DNA from: Sulfurospirillum arcachonense DSM 9755
Lineage (GTDB): Bacteria; Campylobacterota; Campylobacteria; Campylobacterales; Sulfurospirillaceae
DNA length: 64,000 nt
Assembly (NCBI RefSeq): GCF_000597725.1
Contig: NZ_JFBL01000006.1
Location: forward strand, 62,001 to 126,000
Reading direction: 5' to 3'
Below the pieces are notes generated by a model. The model did no database searches and was not told the DNA's origin. It saw only the letters and a list, made by a program, of their open reading frames with translations. The translations under genes were made by a program, and so were the position numbers. Of the stretch, positions 37,077 through 47,800 are shown piece by piece. The number at the start of each line of letters is the position of its first letter. Positions within the stretch are counted from its first letter, which is position 1.

Positions 37077-38975
37077 ATGGGAGCAATCTATGATAAAGTT
37101 TATGCCGAATCTATAAAAGATCCTGAAAAATTTTGGGCAGAAGCTGCTACAAAAGTTCACTGGTATCATCAATGGGATAAAGTTTTAGATGTCGTTGATG
37201 GTCATTATAGATGGTTTGTCGGTGGATGTATGAATACTTGTTACAACGCACTAGATTTACATGTAGACCATGGTCGAGGAAGTCAAGCTGCACTCATATA
37301 TGATTCCCCTGTAACAGATACTAAAAAAACTTACTCATATGTAGAATTACGTGATCGTGTTGCAAAAACAGCTGGAATGCTCGTAAATAAGGGTGTTGTA
37401 AAAGGTGACCGTGTTGTTATTTATATGCCTATGATTCCTGAAGCTGTAATTGCAATGCTTGCATGTGCTAGGATTGGTGCAGTTCACTCTGTCGTTTTTG
37501 GAGGTTTTGCAGCACATGAACTTGCTACTAGGATAGAAGATGCTAAACCAAGAGTTATTATGAGTGCAAGTTGTGGTATTGAAGTAAACCGTGTTATACA
37601 CTATAAGCCTCTTTTAGATGAAGCTATTAAAAAATCATCTCATAAACCAACTACTTGTTTTATTTACCAACGAGCACAAAAAAGAGCTGATATGCTTCCT
37701 TGGAGAGATGTTGATTGGGCTTTAGAAGAAGAAAAAACAAATGGTGTTGATTGTGTTCCTGTAGATGCAATTGACCCTCTTTATATACTTTATACTTCTG
37801 GAACTACAGGGAAACCAAAAGGTGTTATTAGAAGTAATGGTGGACATTCTGTAGCTATGAAATGGTCTATGGATAATGTTTACAATGCAAAACCAGGCAG
37901 TGTATTTTGGGCAGCTAGTGATGTTGGTTGGGTTGTTGGACACTCTTATATAGTATACGCTCCACTCATGAATGGTTGTACTACTGTTGTATATGAAGGA
38001 AAACCTGTTCGCACACCAAATCCTGGTGCTTTTTGGAGAGTTTGTGAAGAATATAAAGTAAATATACTTTTTTCAGCTCCAACTGCATTTAGAGCAATTA
38101 GAAAAGAAGATCCTGATGGGAAATGGGCTAAAAAATATGATTTGAGTAATCTAAAAAATATTTTTATGGCAGGTGAACGTTGTGATTCTCCTACTTTAGA
38201 ATGGACACAAAAAGTAACAGGTAAAGATGTAATTGATCACTGGTGGCAAACAGAAACTGGTTGGGCAATTGCTTCAAATCCAATGGGTCTTGATCCTATG
38301 AAAGTAAAACCTGGAAGTCCTACTAAACCGATGCCAGGATTTAATCTTCAAGTTCTTGATGAAAATGGTAAACAGTGTAAAGCTGATAAACTTGGAAACT
38401 TAGTTATCAAACTCCCTCTTCCCCCTAGTTGTTTGATGGGAATTTGGGAGGATGATGCAAGATATAAACGCTCTTATTTAAACTTTTACGATGGATACTA
38501 CTTAACTGGAGATTCTGGATATATTGATAAAGATGGTTATGTTTGGGTGATGGGACGTATGGATGGTGTTATAAATGTTGCAGGTCATAGACTATCAACT
38601 GGAGAGATGGAAGAAGTAGTAGCAAAACATCCTGATGTTGCTGAGTGTGCAGTAATTGGTGTTGATGATGAACTTAAAGGTGAAGTTCCAATGGGGTTTG
38701 TTGTTTTAAAAGAAGGTATAGAAAGAGATCCACGCTCTCTTGCTGAGGGAGTTATTCAACTTGTTCGAGATGAAATTGGGCCAGTGGCAAGTTTTAGAAT
38801 TGCTACAGTGGTTCAAAGACTCCCTAAAACAAGAAGTGGAAAAATCTTACGTGGAACTATGAGAAGTATGGCAGATGGAAAAGAATGGAATATGCCTTCA
38901 ACAATAGAAGATGCTACTGTTCTTCCAGAAATACAAGAGTCAATTAAAGCTCTTGGTTACCCAAAAACAAAATAA
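37077..38975 (+). CDS. prpE: Propionyl-CoA synthetase (AMP-forming)
   Basis: A 632-residue ANL-superfamily acyl-CoA synthetase that activates propionate (and perhaps acetate). The AMP-binding loop YTSGTTGKPKGV, ASDVGWVVGHSYIVYAPL, WWQTETGW and the C-terminal catalytic lysine K589 in TRSGKILR are present. Length and the FWAEAA, RWFVGGCMNTCYNALD opening match PrpE better than the roughly 650-residue Acs. It is the first gene of the methylcitrate operon, which supports the propionate role. K589 is the residue usually acetylated or propionylated in this family. Confidence 0.87.
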   Translation: MGAIYDKVYAESIKDPEKFWAEAATKVHWYHQWDKVLDVVDGHYRWFVGGCMNTCYNALDLHVDHGRGSQAALIYDSPVTDTKKTYSYVELRDRVAKTAGMLVNKGVVKGDRVVIYMPMIPEAVIAMLACARIGAVHSVVFGGFAAHELATRIEDAKPRVIMSASCGIEVNRVIHYKPLLDEAIKKSSHKPTTCFIYQRAQKRADMLPWRDVDWALEEEKTNGVDCVPVDAIDPLYILYTSGTTGKPKGVIRSNGGHSVAMKWSMDNVYNAKPGSVFWAASDVGWVVGHSYIVYAPLMNGCTTVVYEGKPVRTPNPGAFWRVCEEYKVNILFSAPTAFRAIRKEDPDGKWAKKYDLSNLKNIFMAGERCDSPTLEWTQKVTGKDVIDHWWQTETGWAIASNPMGLDPMKVKPGSPTKPMPGFNLQVLDENGKQCKADKLGNLVIKLPLPPSCLMGIWEDDARYKRSYLNFYDGYYLTGDSGYIDKDGYVWVMGRMDGVINVAGHRLSTGEMEEVVAKHPDVAECAVIGVDDELKGEVPMGFVVLKEGIERDPRSLAEGVIQLVRDEIGPVASFRIATVVQRLPKTRSGKILRGTMRSMADGKEWNMPSTIEDATVLPEIQESIKALGYPKTK

Positions 38976-38988
38976 TAAAGGATAATAT

Positions 38989-39861
38989 ATGAGCGCAGGA
39001 AAAAAATTTAGAGAAGCATTACAAAAGCAAAGTCCTTTACAAATATTGGGTGTTATTAATGCATATAGTGCTATTCAAGCTAAACGTGCTGGAGCAAAAG
39101 CACTTTACCTATCAGGTGCAGGTGTTGCAAATGCAAGTTATGGATTACCAGACCTTGGTATGACAATGTTAGAAGATGTTTGTATTGATATAAGAAGAAT
39201 TACTGGACGTTGTGACTTGCCTCTTTTAGTTGATGCAGATACTGGTTGGGGAGGAGCTTTTAATATCGCTCGTACTGTTAGAGAAATGACGAAAGCTGGA
39301 GCAGCAGGATGTCATATAGAAGACCAAGTAGCTCAAAAAAGATGTGGGCATAGACCTAATAAAGAATTAGTCAGTATTGAAGAAATGTGTGATCGAATAA
39401 AGGCAGCAGTAGATGCCAAAACTGATCTTGATTTTGTAATTATGGCTAGAACTGATGCTCACGCAAGTGAAGGACAAGCAGCTGCACTTAAACGTGCCCA
39501 GGCTTATGTTGACGCAGGAGCTGATATGATATTTGCTGAAGCTATTCATACACTAAAAGAATACGAAGACTTCACAAATGTCATCAAAGTACCTGTATTA
39601 GCAAATATTACCGAATTTGGCGCAACTCCCATGTTTACAGTAGAAGAGTTAGCAAGTGTAGGAATAAGCATGGTGCTTTATCCTTTATCAGGTTTTCGTG
39701 CTATGAACAAAGCTGCGCTAAGTGTTTTTGATGCAATCATAAACAAAGGAACACAAAGTAGTACATTGGACATAATGCAAACAAGAATGGAACTATATGA
39801 CATGTTAGATTATCATTCGTATGAAGATAAACTAGATGCACTTTTTTCTAAAAACAAATAA
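38989..39861 (+). CDS. prpB: 2-methylisocitrate lyase
   Basis: A 290-residue phosphoenolpyruvate-mutase/isocitrate-lyase-fold enzyme that splits 2-methylisocitrate to pyruvate and succinate, the last step of the methylcitrate cycle. The metal/substrate block [12 protein letters not shown] and the catalytic C119 in KRCGH are present, with [15 protein letters not shown] near the N-terminus. It lies 13 bases after prpE. Confidence 0.94.
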   Translation: MSAGKKFREALQKQSPLQILGVINAYSAIQAKRAGAKALYLSGAGVANASYGLPDLGMTMLEDVCIDIRRITGRCDLPLLVDADTGWGGAFNIARTVREMTKAGAAGCHIEDQVAQKRCGHRPNKELVSIEEMCDRIKAAVDAKTDLDFVIMARTDAHASEGQAAALKRAQAYVDAGADMIFAEAIHTLKEYEDFTNVIKVPVLANITEFGATPMFTVEELASVGISMVLYPLSGFRAMNKAALSVFDAIINKGTQSSTLDIMQTRMELYDMLDYHSYEDKLDALFSKNK

Positions 39862-39873
39862 AAGGAGTAGATT

Positions 39874-41025
39874 ATGAGTACTGAAAAAACAGGATTTAAA
39901 CCTAAAAAATCTGTTGCCCTATCAGGTACAGCTGCAGGAAATACAGCTATTTGTACAGTAGGTCTTACTGGAAATGATTTACACTATAGAGGATATGATA
40001 TATTAGAATTTGCTACAGAAGCAGAATTTGAAGAAATCGCGTATTTAATTGTCCATGAAAAGCTACCAAATAAAACAGAACTTACAGCCTATAAAACAAA
40101 ACTAAAGTCATATCGTAATCTTCCAGATACAGTTAAAATTGTATTAGAACAATTACCAAAATCTACACATCCTATGGATGTCATGAGAACTGGTTGTTCA
40201 GCACTAGGATGTATTGAGCCTGAAGACTTAAAACATCAAAAAGACAAAGCACAAGATATTGTTGATAGACTTATGGCATCATTTGGTTCAATGCTATTAT
40301 ATTGGTACCACTATACTCATAACAACAAAAAAATTGATTTACAAACAGATGATGATACTATTGCCGCTCATTTTTTACATTTACTTCATGGAGAAAAACC
40401 TAAAGAATCATGGGTAAGAGCTATGCATATATCTCTTATTCTTTATGCTGAACACGAATTTAATGCTTCTACATTTACCTCACGTGTGATTGCTGGAACT
40501 AATTCAGATATGTACTCAGCTATCACTGGTGGAATTGGTGCTTTAAGAGGACCAAAACATGGTGGGGCTAATGAAGAAGCTTTCAAAATTCAACAAAGAT
40601 ACTCTTCACCAGATGAAGCCCAAATTGATATAAAAGAGAGAATGGCAAAAAAAGAGATTATTATTGGTTTTGGTCATCCTGTTTATACGCTAAGTGATCC
40701 TAGAAATGTTGTCATTAAAAAAGTGGCAAAACAATTATCGCAAGAAAATAACAATATGCTTATGTACGATGTAGCTTCACGTATAGAATCTATTATGTGG
40801 GATACTAAAAAAATGTTTCCTAATCTAGATTGGTTTTCAGCCGTTTCTTACAATCAAATGGGAGTTCCTACAGATATGTTTACTCCATTATTTGTAATTG
40901 CTCGTACATCAGGCTGGGGAGCTCATGTCATTGAACAACGTGAAGATGGTAAGATTATTCGCCCTTCTGCACAATATATTGGTCCTAATAACTTAGAATT
41001 TATTCCTTTAGATAAAAGAGAATAA
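39874..41025 (+). CDS. prpC: 2-methylcitrate synthase
   Basis: A 383-residue citrate-synthase-fold enzyme joining propionyl-CoA to oxaloacetate. [23 protein letters not shown] is the PrpC-type N-terminus. Active-site histidines lie at H229 (GPKHGGANE) and H268 (GFGHPVY), with the late arginine and aspartate region ASRIE and [10 protein letters not shown]. Oxaloacetate can come from the mdh reaction encoded elsewhere in this window. It starts 12 bases after prpB. Confidence 0.94.
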   Translation: MSTEKTGFKPKKSVALSGTAAGNTAICTVGLTGNDLHYRGYDILEFATEAEFEEIAYLIVHEKLPNKTELTAYKTKLKSYRNLPDTVKIVLEQLPKSTHPMDVMRTGCSALGCIEPEDLKHQKDKAQDIVDRLMASFGSMLLYWYHYTHNNKKIDLQTDDDTIAAHFLHLLHGEKPKESWVRAMHISLILYAEHEFNASTFTSRVIAGTNSDMYSAITGGIGALRGPKHGGANEEAFKIQQRYSSPDEAQIDIKERMAKKEIIIGFGHPVYTLSDPRNVVIKKVAKQLSQENNNMLMYDVASRIESIMWDTKKMFPNLDWFSAVSYNQMGVPTDMFTPLFVIARTSGWGAHVIEQREDGKIIRPSAQYIGPNNLEFIPLDKRE

Positions 41026-41026
41026 T

Positions 41027-43618
41027 ATGAAAAAAGATAAATATCTCAAAAAGTTAGAAGGTTTTAATACAAGCTATTATGATGTAAAAATGGCTGTTGA
41101 GGAAATTCAAAAAAATTCTTTTGAAAAACTTAACTATACTTCTCGTGTACTAGCTGAAAACTTAATCAGAAAATGTCCAGAGGAAGATTTAAAAAACTCA
41201 CTTATTCAGCTTATTGAACAAAGAGATGACAGAGATTTTCCTTGGTTTCCTAGTCGAGTTGTTACTCATGATATACTTGGGCTTACTGCTTTAGTTGATC
41301 TTGCAGGTCTTAGAGAAGCAATTGCAGCACAAGGTGGTGACCCTGAAAAAGTCAATCCTGTAGTGCCAACACAACTCATAGTAGATCACTCTTTAGCTGT
41401 TGAATGTGGAGGATTTGATCCTGATGCATTTTCTAAAAATAGAGCTATAGAAGACAGAAGAAACGCTGATAGATTTCATTTTATTAACTGGACAAAAGAA
41501 GCATTTGATAATGTAGATGTTATTCCTCCAGGCAATGGAATTATGCATCAAATAAACTTAGAAAAAATGTCTCCTGTTATCCATAATGTTGATGGTGTAG
41601 CATTTCCTGATACACTAGTTGGAACAGATAGTCATACTCCTCATGTTGATTCACTTGGTATTATTGCTATTGGTGTAGGTGGGTTAGAAGCTGAAAATGT
41701 AATGCTTGGGAATCCTTCTTATATGAGAGTTCCTGAGATTATTGGTGTCAATATAATTGGAAAAAGAAAAGAAGGTATTACAGCTACTGATATTGCCTTA
41801 TCTTTAACCAGTTTTTTAAGACAAAACAATGTTATTTCTTCTTTTTTAGAATTTTATGGAGAAGGATTATCCTATTTGACTTTAGGTGATCGTGCTACTA
41901 TTTCAAATATGACACCTGAATATGGGGCAAGTGCTGCTATGTTTGGAATTGATGAGCAAACATTGGAATACCTAACATTAACAGGAAGAGAATCAAAACA
42001 AGTAAATCTTGTTGAAACGTATGCAAAAGCAAATGGTTTGTGGGCTAACTCTTTAGCAAATGCAAGCTATGCAAGAAAGTTAACATTTGATTTATCAACA
42101 GTAAGCAGAAGTTTAGCAGGCCCTTCAAAACCACATAAATTAGTTCCAACTTCAACTCTAAAAGATGAAGGCATTACAAAAGAGTATATGATAGATGGAG
42201 ATAAAATGCCAGATGGTGCTGTTTTAATAGCAGCGATTACCTCGTGTACCAATACCTCAAATCCTAGAAATGTCGTAGCTGCTGGTTTATTGGCAAAAAA
42301 AGCCAATGAATTGGGTTTAAAAAGAAAACCATGGGTAAAATCTTCACTCGCACCTGGATCAAAAGTAGTTGAAGCATATCTAAAAGACTCAAACTTACTT
42401 CATGAGCTTGAAAAACTTGGATTTGGGATTGTTGGATTTGCATGTACTACATGTAATGGTATGAGTGGTGCACTAGATCCTGCAATACAAACAGAAGCTG
42501 TTGATAATGATATCTATACAACTGCCGTATTATCAGGTAATCGAAACTTTGATGGAAGAATACATCCTTATGTAAAAGAGGCATTTTTAGCTTCACCTCC
42601 ATTAGTAGTGGCTTATGCACTGGCTGGATCTATTAGGTTTGATATTGAAAAAGATATATTAGGCACTGACAACAATGGAAATCCTATTACCTTAAAAGAT
42701 TTATGGCCAAGTGATAATGAAATTGATGCTGTAGTAGCTCAATCTGTAAAACCTGAAATGTTTGGTGAAATTTATGACCCTATGTTTGCTAAAAATGCTC
42801 TAAGTGGTATTAAAATATCTCCATTTTATAATTGGAACCCAAAAAGTACCTATATTCAAAAACCACCTTATTGGGAAGATGAATATATGGGAAAACCTGC
42901 CCTTAAAGGGATGAGAGCATTAGGGGTATTTCCTGATAATATAACGACTGATCACCTCTCTCCTTCAAATGCTATTTTGCCAACAAGTGCATCAGGAGAG
43001 TATTGTCTGAAAATGAGTCTTCCCGTTGAGGATTTAAACTCGTATGCAACACATCGTGGTGATCATAATACTGCAGTTCGTGCCACACTAGCAAATCCAA
43101 AACTTTTTAATGAAATGGTTATCAATGAAAATGGATCTGTAAAACAAGGTTCACTTGCACGTATTGAGCCTGAAGGTAGAGTTACAAGAATGTGGGAAGC
43201 GATTGAAGCTTATCAAAAAAGAAAACAGCCTCTTATTATTATTGCTGGTACAAATTATGGGCAAGGAAGTTCACGTGACTGGGCTGCAAAAGGTGTAAGG
43301 CTTGCTGGTGTTGAAGTACTTGTAGCTGAAAGTATTGAGAGAATTCACAGAACTAATTTAGTGGGTATGGGTGTTTTACCACTACAATTCAAAGATGGTG
43401 AAACTAGGCATACTTATAAAATTGATGGAAGTGAAACTTATGATATACAAGGGCAAATTAGTCCAAGGACTACACTCAATGTTATTATGACTAGAAAAAA
43501 TAGCGAAATTGTGAATATACCTGTTACATGTAGACTAGATACAACTGCAGAAGTTGAAGTATATAATGCTGGTGGAATTTTACAAAAGTTTGCTAAAGAC
43601 TTTGTAGCTGGAGCATAA
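41027..43618 (+). CDS. acnD: Fe-S 2-methylcitrate dehydratase (AcnD)
   Basis: An 863-residue aconitase-superfamily enzyme. The 4Fe-4S ligands are C407 (SCTNTSN), C473 and C476 (ACTTCNG), spaced 66 and 3 as in aconitases. The C-terminal swivel domain carries NYGQGSSRDWAAKG. AcnD dehydrates 2-methylcitrate to trans-2-methylaconitate, which requires PrpF, encoded immediately downstream. Together they replace PrpD, which is absent here. It starts one base after the prpC stop. Confidence 0.92.
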   Translation: MKKDKYLKKLEGFNTSYYDVKMAVEEIQKNSFEKLNYTSRVLAENLIRKCPEEDLKNSLIQLIEQRDDRDFPWFPSRVVTHDILGLTALVDLAGLREAIAAQGGDPEKVNPVVPTQLIVDHSLAVECGGFDPDAFSKNRAIEDRRNADRFHFINWTKEAFDNVDVIPPGNGIMHQINLEKMSPVIHNVDGVAFPDTLVGTDSHTPHVDSLGIIAIGVGGLEAENVMLGNPSYMRVPEIIGVNIIGKRKEGITATDIALSLTSFLRQNNVISSFLEFYGEGLSYLTLGDRATISNMTPEYGASAAMFGIDEQTLEYLTLTGRESKQVNLVETYAKANGLWANSLANASYARKLTFDLSTVSRSLAGPSKPHKLVPTSTLKDEGITKEYMIDGDKMPDGAVLIAAITSCTNTSNPRNVVAAGLLAKKANELGLKRKPWVKSSLAPGSKVVEAYLKDSNLLHELEKLGFGIVGFACTTCNGMSGALDPAIQTEAVDNDIYTTAVLSGNRNFDGRIHPYVKEAFLASPPLVVAYALAGSIRFDIEKDILGTDNNGNPITLKDLWPSDNEIDAVVAQSVKPEMFGEIYDPMFAKNALSGIKISPFYNWNPKSTYIQKPPYWEDEYMGKPALKGMRALGVFPDNITTDHLSPSNAILPTSASGEYCLKMSLPVEDLNSYATHRGDHNTAVRATLANPKLFNEMVINENGSVKQGSLARIEPEGRVTRMWEAIEAYQKRKQPLIIIAGTNYGQGSSRDWAAKGVRLAGVEVLVAESIERIHRTNLVGMGVLPLQFKDGETRHTYKIDGSETYDIQGQISPRTTLNVIMTRKNSEIVNIPVTCRLDTTAEVEVYNAGGILQKFAKDFVAGA

Positions 43619-43619
43619 G

Positions 43620-44786
43620 ATGAGTTATAAAACACAAATGAAAGTACCTGCTACATATATGCGTGGGGGGACTAGTAAGGGAACTTTTTTTAGAATTGAA
43701 GATTTGCCTAAAGAAGCGCAAATTCCTGGAGATGCTAGAGATAAATTACTTTTAAGAGTGGTTGGAAGTCCTGATCCTTATGGAAAGCAAATTGATGGTA
43801 TGGGTGGTGCAACTTCAAGCACAAGTAAAACTGTTTTAATTGAAAAAAGTTCACAACCAAATCATGATGTAGATTACTATTTTGGTCAAGTTGCAATTGA
43901 CAAAGCCTTTATGGATTGGAGTGGAAATTGTGGTAACTTATCTTCCGCAGTTGGTCCATTTGCAATAAAAAGTGGTTATGTTGACAATCTTGTCACAGAC
44001 GGTATCCAATGCGTAAAAATCTGGCAAGCAAATATCCAAAAAACTATACTATGTTATGTTCCTATGAAAAATGGATGTATTCAAGAAATAGGCGATTATG
44101 AGATAGATGGTATAGCTTTTCCTGCTGCAGAGTTAAAATTAGAATTTGTTGCTCCAGTAGACCCAAGTGAAGCTCTGTTTCCAACTGGAAATTTAGTAGA
44201 TGACTTAGAAGTTCCAGGAATTGGTACATTTAAAACAACCATGATTATGGCTGGAATTCCTACTATATTTTTAAATGCTGATGCGCTTGGATATAAAGGT
44301 ACAGAGTTACAATCAGATATTAATTCTGATACTGAAGCTCTTAAAAAATTTGAAGCTATTCGTGCTTATGGAGCTATTAAAATGGGTCTCATTACAGATA
44401 TTAATGAGGCTAAAACAAGGGCACATACTCCTAAAATTGCTTTTATTTCAAAAGCACAGAACTACACCACTTCAAGTGGTAAAAAAATCACGACAAATGA
44501 CATAGATTTAAATGTAAGAGCTCTTTCTATGGGACAACTTCATCATGCTATGATGGGAACTGCTTCAGTCGCTATTGGTTGTGCTGCTTGTATCCCTGGA
44601 ACTCTAGTAAATATTGCTAGCGGTGGTGGTGAAAAAGACACTGTTACTTTTGGTCATCCATCTGGAACTTTAAAAGTTGGTGCTGTTATTGGTAAAAACA
44701 ATATAGTTGAAAAAGCTAGCATGAGTAGAAGTGCTAGAATCATTATGGATGGCGTAGTTCATGTTCCAAGCGAAACTATGAAATAA
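43620..44786 (+). CDS. prpF: 2-methylaconitate isomerase PrpF
   Basis: A 388-residue protein of the diaminopimelate-epimerase-like fold. The PrpF signature MRGGTSKGTFF opens the protein, and GNCGNLSSAVGPFAI and SMGQLHHAMMGT follow. PrpF isomerises trans-2-methylaconitate made by AcnD to the cis form that an aconitase can hydrate. It starts one base after the acnD stop and ends the operon at a run of TTACATGTAA-type hairpins. Confidence 0.94.
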   Translation: MSYKTQMKVPATYMRGGTSKGTFFRIEDLPKEAQIPGDARDKLLLRVVGSPDPYGKQIDGMGGATSSTSKTVLIEKSSQPNHDVDYYFGQVAIDKAFMDWSGNCGNLSSAVGPFAIKSGYVDNLVTDGIQCVKIWQANIQKTILCYVPMKNGCIQEIGDYEIDGIAFPAAELKLEFVAPVDPSEALFPTGNLVDDLEVPGIGTFKTTMIMAGIPTIFLNADALGYKGTELQSDINSDTEALKKFEAIRAYGAIKMGLITDINEAKTRAHTPKIAFISKAQNYTTSSGKKITTNDIDLNVRALSMGQLHHAMMGTASVAIGCAACIPGTLVNIASGGGEKDTVTFGHPSGTLKVGAVIGKNNIVEKASMSRSARIIMDGVVHVPSETMK

Positions 44787-44792
44787 TAGCAC

Positions 44793-44808
44793 TCTTTACA
44801 TGTAAAGA
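44793..44808. repeat. 16-bp perfect palindrome TCTTTACATGTAAAGA after prpF
   Basis: A single extended copy of the recurrent word, seven bases past the prpF stop. Alone it makes only a very tight stem. It sits 37 bases before the paired copy that forms a proper hairpin. Confidence 0.7.
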
Positions 44809-44844
44809 ATATGCAAAAATTAGGCAATGACATTTGACTTATTA

Positions 44845-44874
44845 TTACATGTAAGCCCAAAGGCTTACATGTAA
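44845..44874. terminator. Bidirectional terminator from two TTACATGTAA palindromes
   Basis: TTACATGTAAGCC (44845-44857) pairs perfectly with GGCTTACATGTAA (44862-44874), loop CAAA. It separates the convergent propionate operon and adhesin gene. With 44793-44808, the word occurs three times within about 80 bases. Confidence 0.82.
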
Positions 44875-44880
44875 AGAGAT

Positions 44881-47800
44881 TTAAATAATTAAATCAGTAT
44901 CAACTTGTAGTGTTACTGCATAATCAGTTCCATTTGAATTATACATAGAAGAGTATACTGTTACATCTCCATCAACTGTACCCGTTCCCCATTCAATATC
45001 TACAGTAACCTCTCCTTCTCCTGTTATTACTAATTCATTGTCTTCATCTGTTGCAGAAAATACATCTGAGATTTTAATATCATCTGATAAAGTAGCCCCC
45101 TTAAGCTCAACAATCTCAAGATTTTCAATATTTTCAAGATTAAGCATTGTAGCTCCAGAATCTAATATCAGTGTGTCTTCGCCAAATCCAAAGTCTACAT
45201 GTGCACCTGATTCAATACGACCATTTGTATCACTTGAGTCATCTTCTCCGGTAAACTCAACAATATCATTTCCTGCTCCCATATCAACAGTTGCATGACC
45301 TTGAATATCATCACCTACTATCAATTGATCATTCCCTGCACCCATATCAACACTTGCATGACCTTCGATATCATCGCCAACTATCAATTGATCGTTACCT
45401 AAACCCATAACTACCTCAGTATCACCATCAAGATCATTGTTAACAACTGTTGTAATAGCACTATCATCTGCTACATCATTTGGTGTACCAATATTATATT
45501 GTTCTGTTGAAGTAACACTAGTAACAATACTACTTAAATCAATATCACTTTCACTACGTACTTCTATAGTATCATTTTGGCTTACTGTATAAACACCATC
45601 TACTGCCGTAGCTTCAACTCCATTTACATATAAAATAGCACTATCAGGCATATTTTCAATGCTAATATCTGAAAGTAGTTCATTACTATCTGTTAGTTGA
45701 GCACTTAAAGCTAAAGCATAAGTATAATAACCAGCCTCTGCAACACCATTTTCAACAGTTACATTTTTAATGTTGAATCCATATTTTCCACTACCACTTT
45801 TACAAGTAGCATAAATTGTAATATATTGAAATTCAACATCACCTATAGGATCAATTGTATATTCAAAAATTGAATCATTACTAGAGTATTTAGGTGTCAC
45901 ACCTGAAGCAACTAATTTATTATCAGAATTATATGCTTTCCAACCGATTACATCATCTAATGCATGTTTAAAACTAACCTCAGCAGAAGTTGTAGAAACA
46001 CTCAAGTCAATCAATACGCCTTCACCTTCGTCAATTACCTTAGCTCCCTGATTTGTACTTTCATAAGATGGTCCAAAAAACCAGTATTTACTTGTAACTC
46101 CAATACCATTTCCACCATTTTCATATATCACTGCTTTGTTATCATTTAAAGCATCATTTTCTAAATATATGCCTTTATCTGGGCCATGTGCAATTCTATA
46201 ATCTGCATCATCTATATCTTTATATGCATATATATTAAAATCAGATAAACCCAATTCATTCATAACTGCTTCAGTATAAACTCCCTCGCTTATACTTATA
46301 CTTAATTCTGGAGCATCTGCTACTGGATCAACATTTATATTTGCTACAGCTGGTGTTGTATCTGTACTACCAGTATTATCAGTTGCAGTATAGTTAAATG
46401 ATGTATCACCACTCCAATTTTCATTTGGAACAAATATCACTGTAGCATTATCAGCAGAAGCATCAACTGTATCTCCTGTATAAAGTTGCGTTGTGCCTAA
46501 CCATAGAGTTCCATTAGCTGGTTCTGAACTAATAGTAAAAAAATCAATATATCCATCAACATCACTTCCACTTAACACAACTTCAATTCCAGTACTATCT
46601 TCAAGTCCAGTAGCGGATGTTCCAACAACTTCTGGAGCATCATTAGTTCCCTCAATCGTAATTGCAACATCTTGAGTGTCAGTTCCACCATGTCCATCGT
46701 CTACTTCTATAGTATATGTTTGTGTTAAAGTCTGACCTTCTGCCAAGTAATCAACATCAGCATCATTTACTTCAAAACTCCACTGTATTTCACCTACTGC
46801 AGAACCAGTTGCTGCTTCAGATATAATAGGAATAAATGTTCCCAAATATCCTGAAACATCAGAAGAAACTCTTATAGTATGGCTGTCAGACAAATCAACA
46901 TCATCGAAAGTTAACGAACCTGTAGTTTTTAATATTGCTACATTTTCATATTCATCCCCATCTGGCAATTCTTTTACATATCCTTCTGTACTATCTCCAA
47001 CAAGTTTAACAACCAAATCAACTCTATCGTTATCACCTAAGTCAAGATCTTCCATACTAATTGTAAAAGTTCCATCACCATTGTCAGTTACATCAAAGTG
47101 ATCATTTCCACCAACATTAAATTCATTTATATCATAGTAAACATTTGCAGTTGAAGTAGATCCATTTACTTGTAGTACTGGGTAAGCTCCACTGTTATCA
47201 AATGCTAAACTCGTTATAGTTTCATAAACATTATGACCTTGTGCTATGATTGCAAAATGTACATCATCTATAGATGCATCAAGTTCAGCCATCAAGTCAC
47301 CATTACTATGTCCACCTTTTGAGGATGCCACAACTACAACTGGATTTTCTGGTTCTCCATTTGAATTTAAAGTATAAGCTATAAGCGTATTATCAAAACC
47401 TGCACTTTCACTTGTAAAAAACACATCTGTTCCACTATCTGTTGTAATGACTGGTGCATCATTTGTTCCTGTAATAGTTAATGTAACTGTTTCTGGTTCA
47501 GAGATATTTGGTTCACCATTTAGCTGAGTTGTACTACTATCTACTGCATAATACTCAAATGTAACAACAGCCTCTTCTCCAAATGCTAAATTATTAAAAT
47601 CTCCAACTACAGAATATGTTCCATCAGTATTTACAACTATATTTGTAATGCTCACCGGTACAGGTGAATCAACTTCATAATCAATACCAGAATTATCTCC
47701 TTCAACACCGAAGTACTCATGTGTATCATTTACATCATTATCTACTGCATCTGGAAGTGTGTTTTCAAAAGTATTTAAACCATTATGTTCTTCATAAACT

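Noticed and set aside
37077-38975. Naming the synthetase acs (acetyl-CoA synthetase)
   Set aside because: Length, N-terminal blocks and the operon with prpB, prpC, acnD and prpF favour propionyl-CoA synthetase, though acetate activity remains possible.
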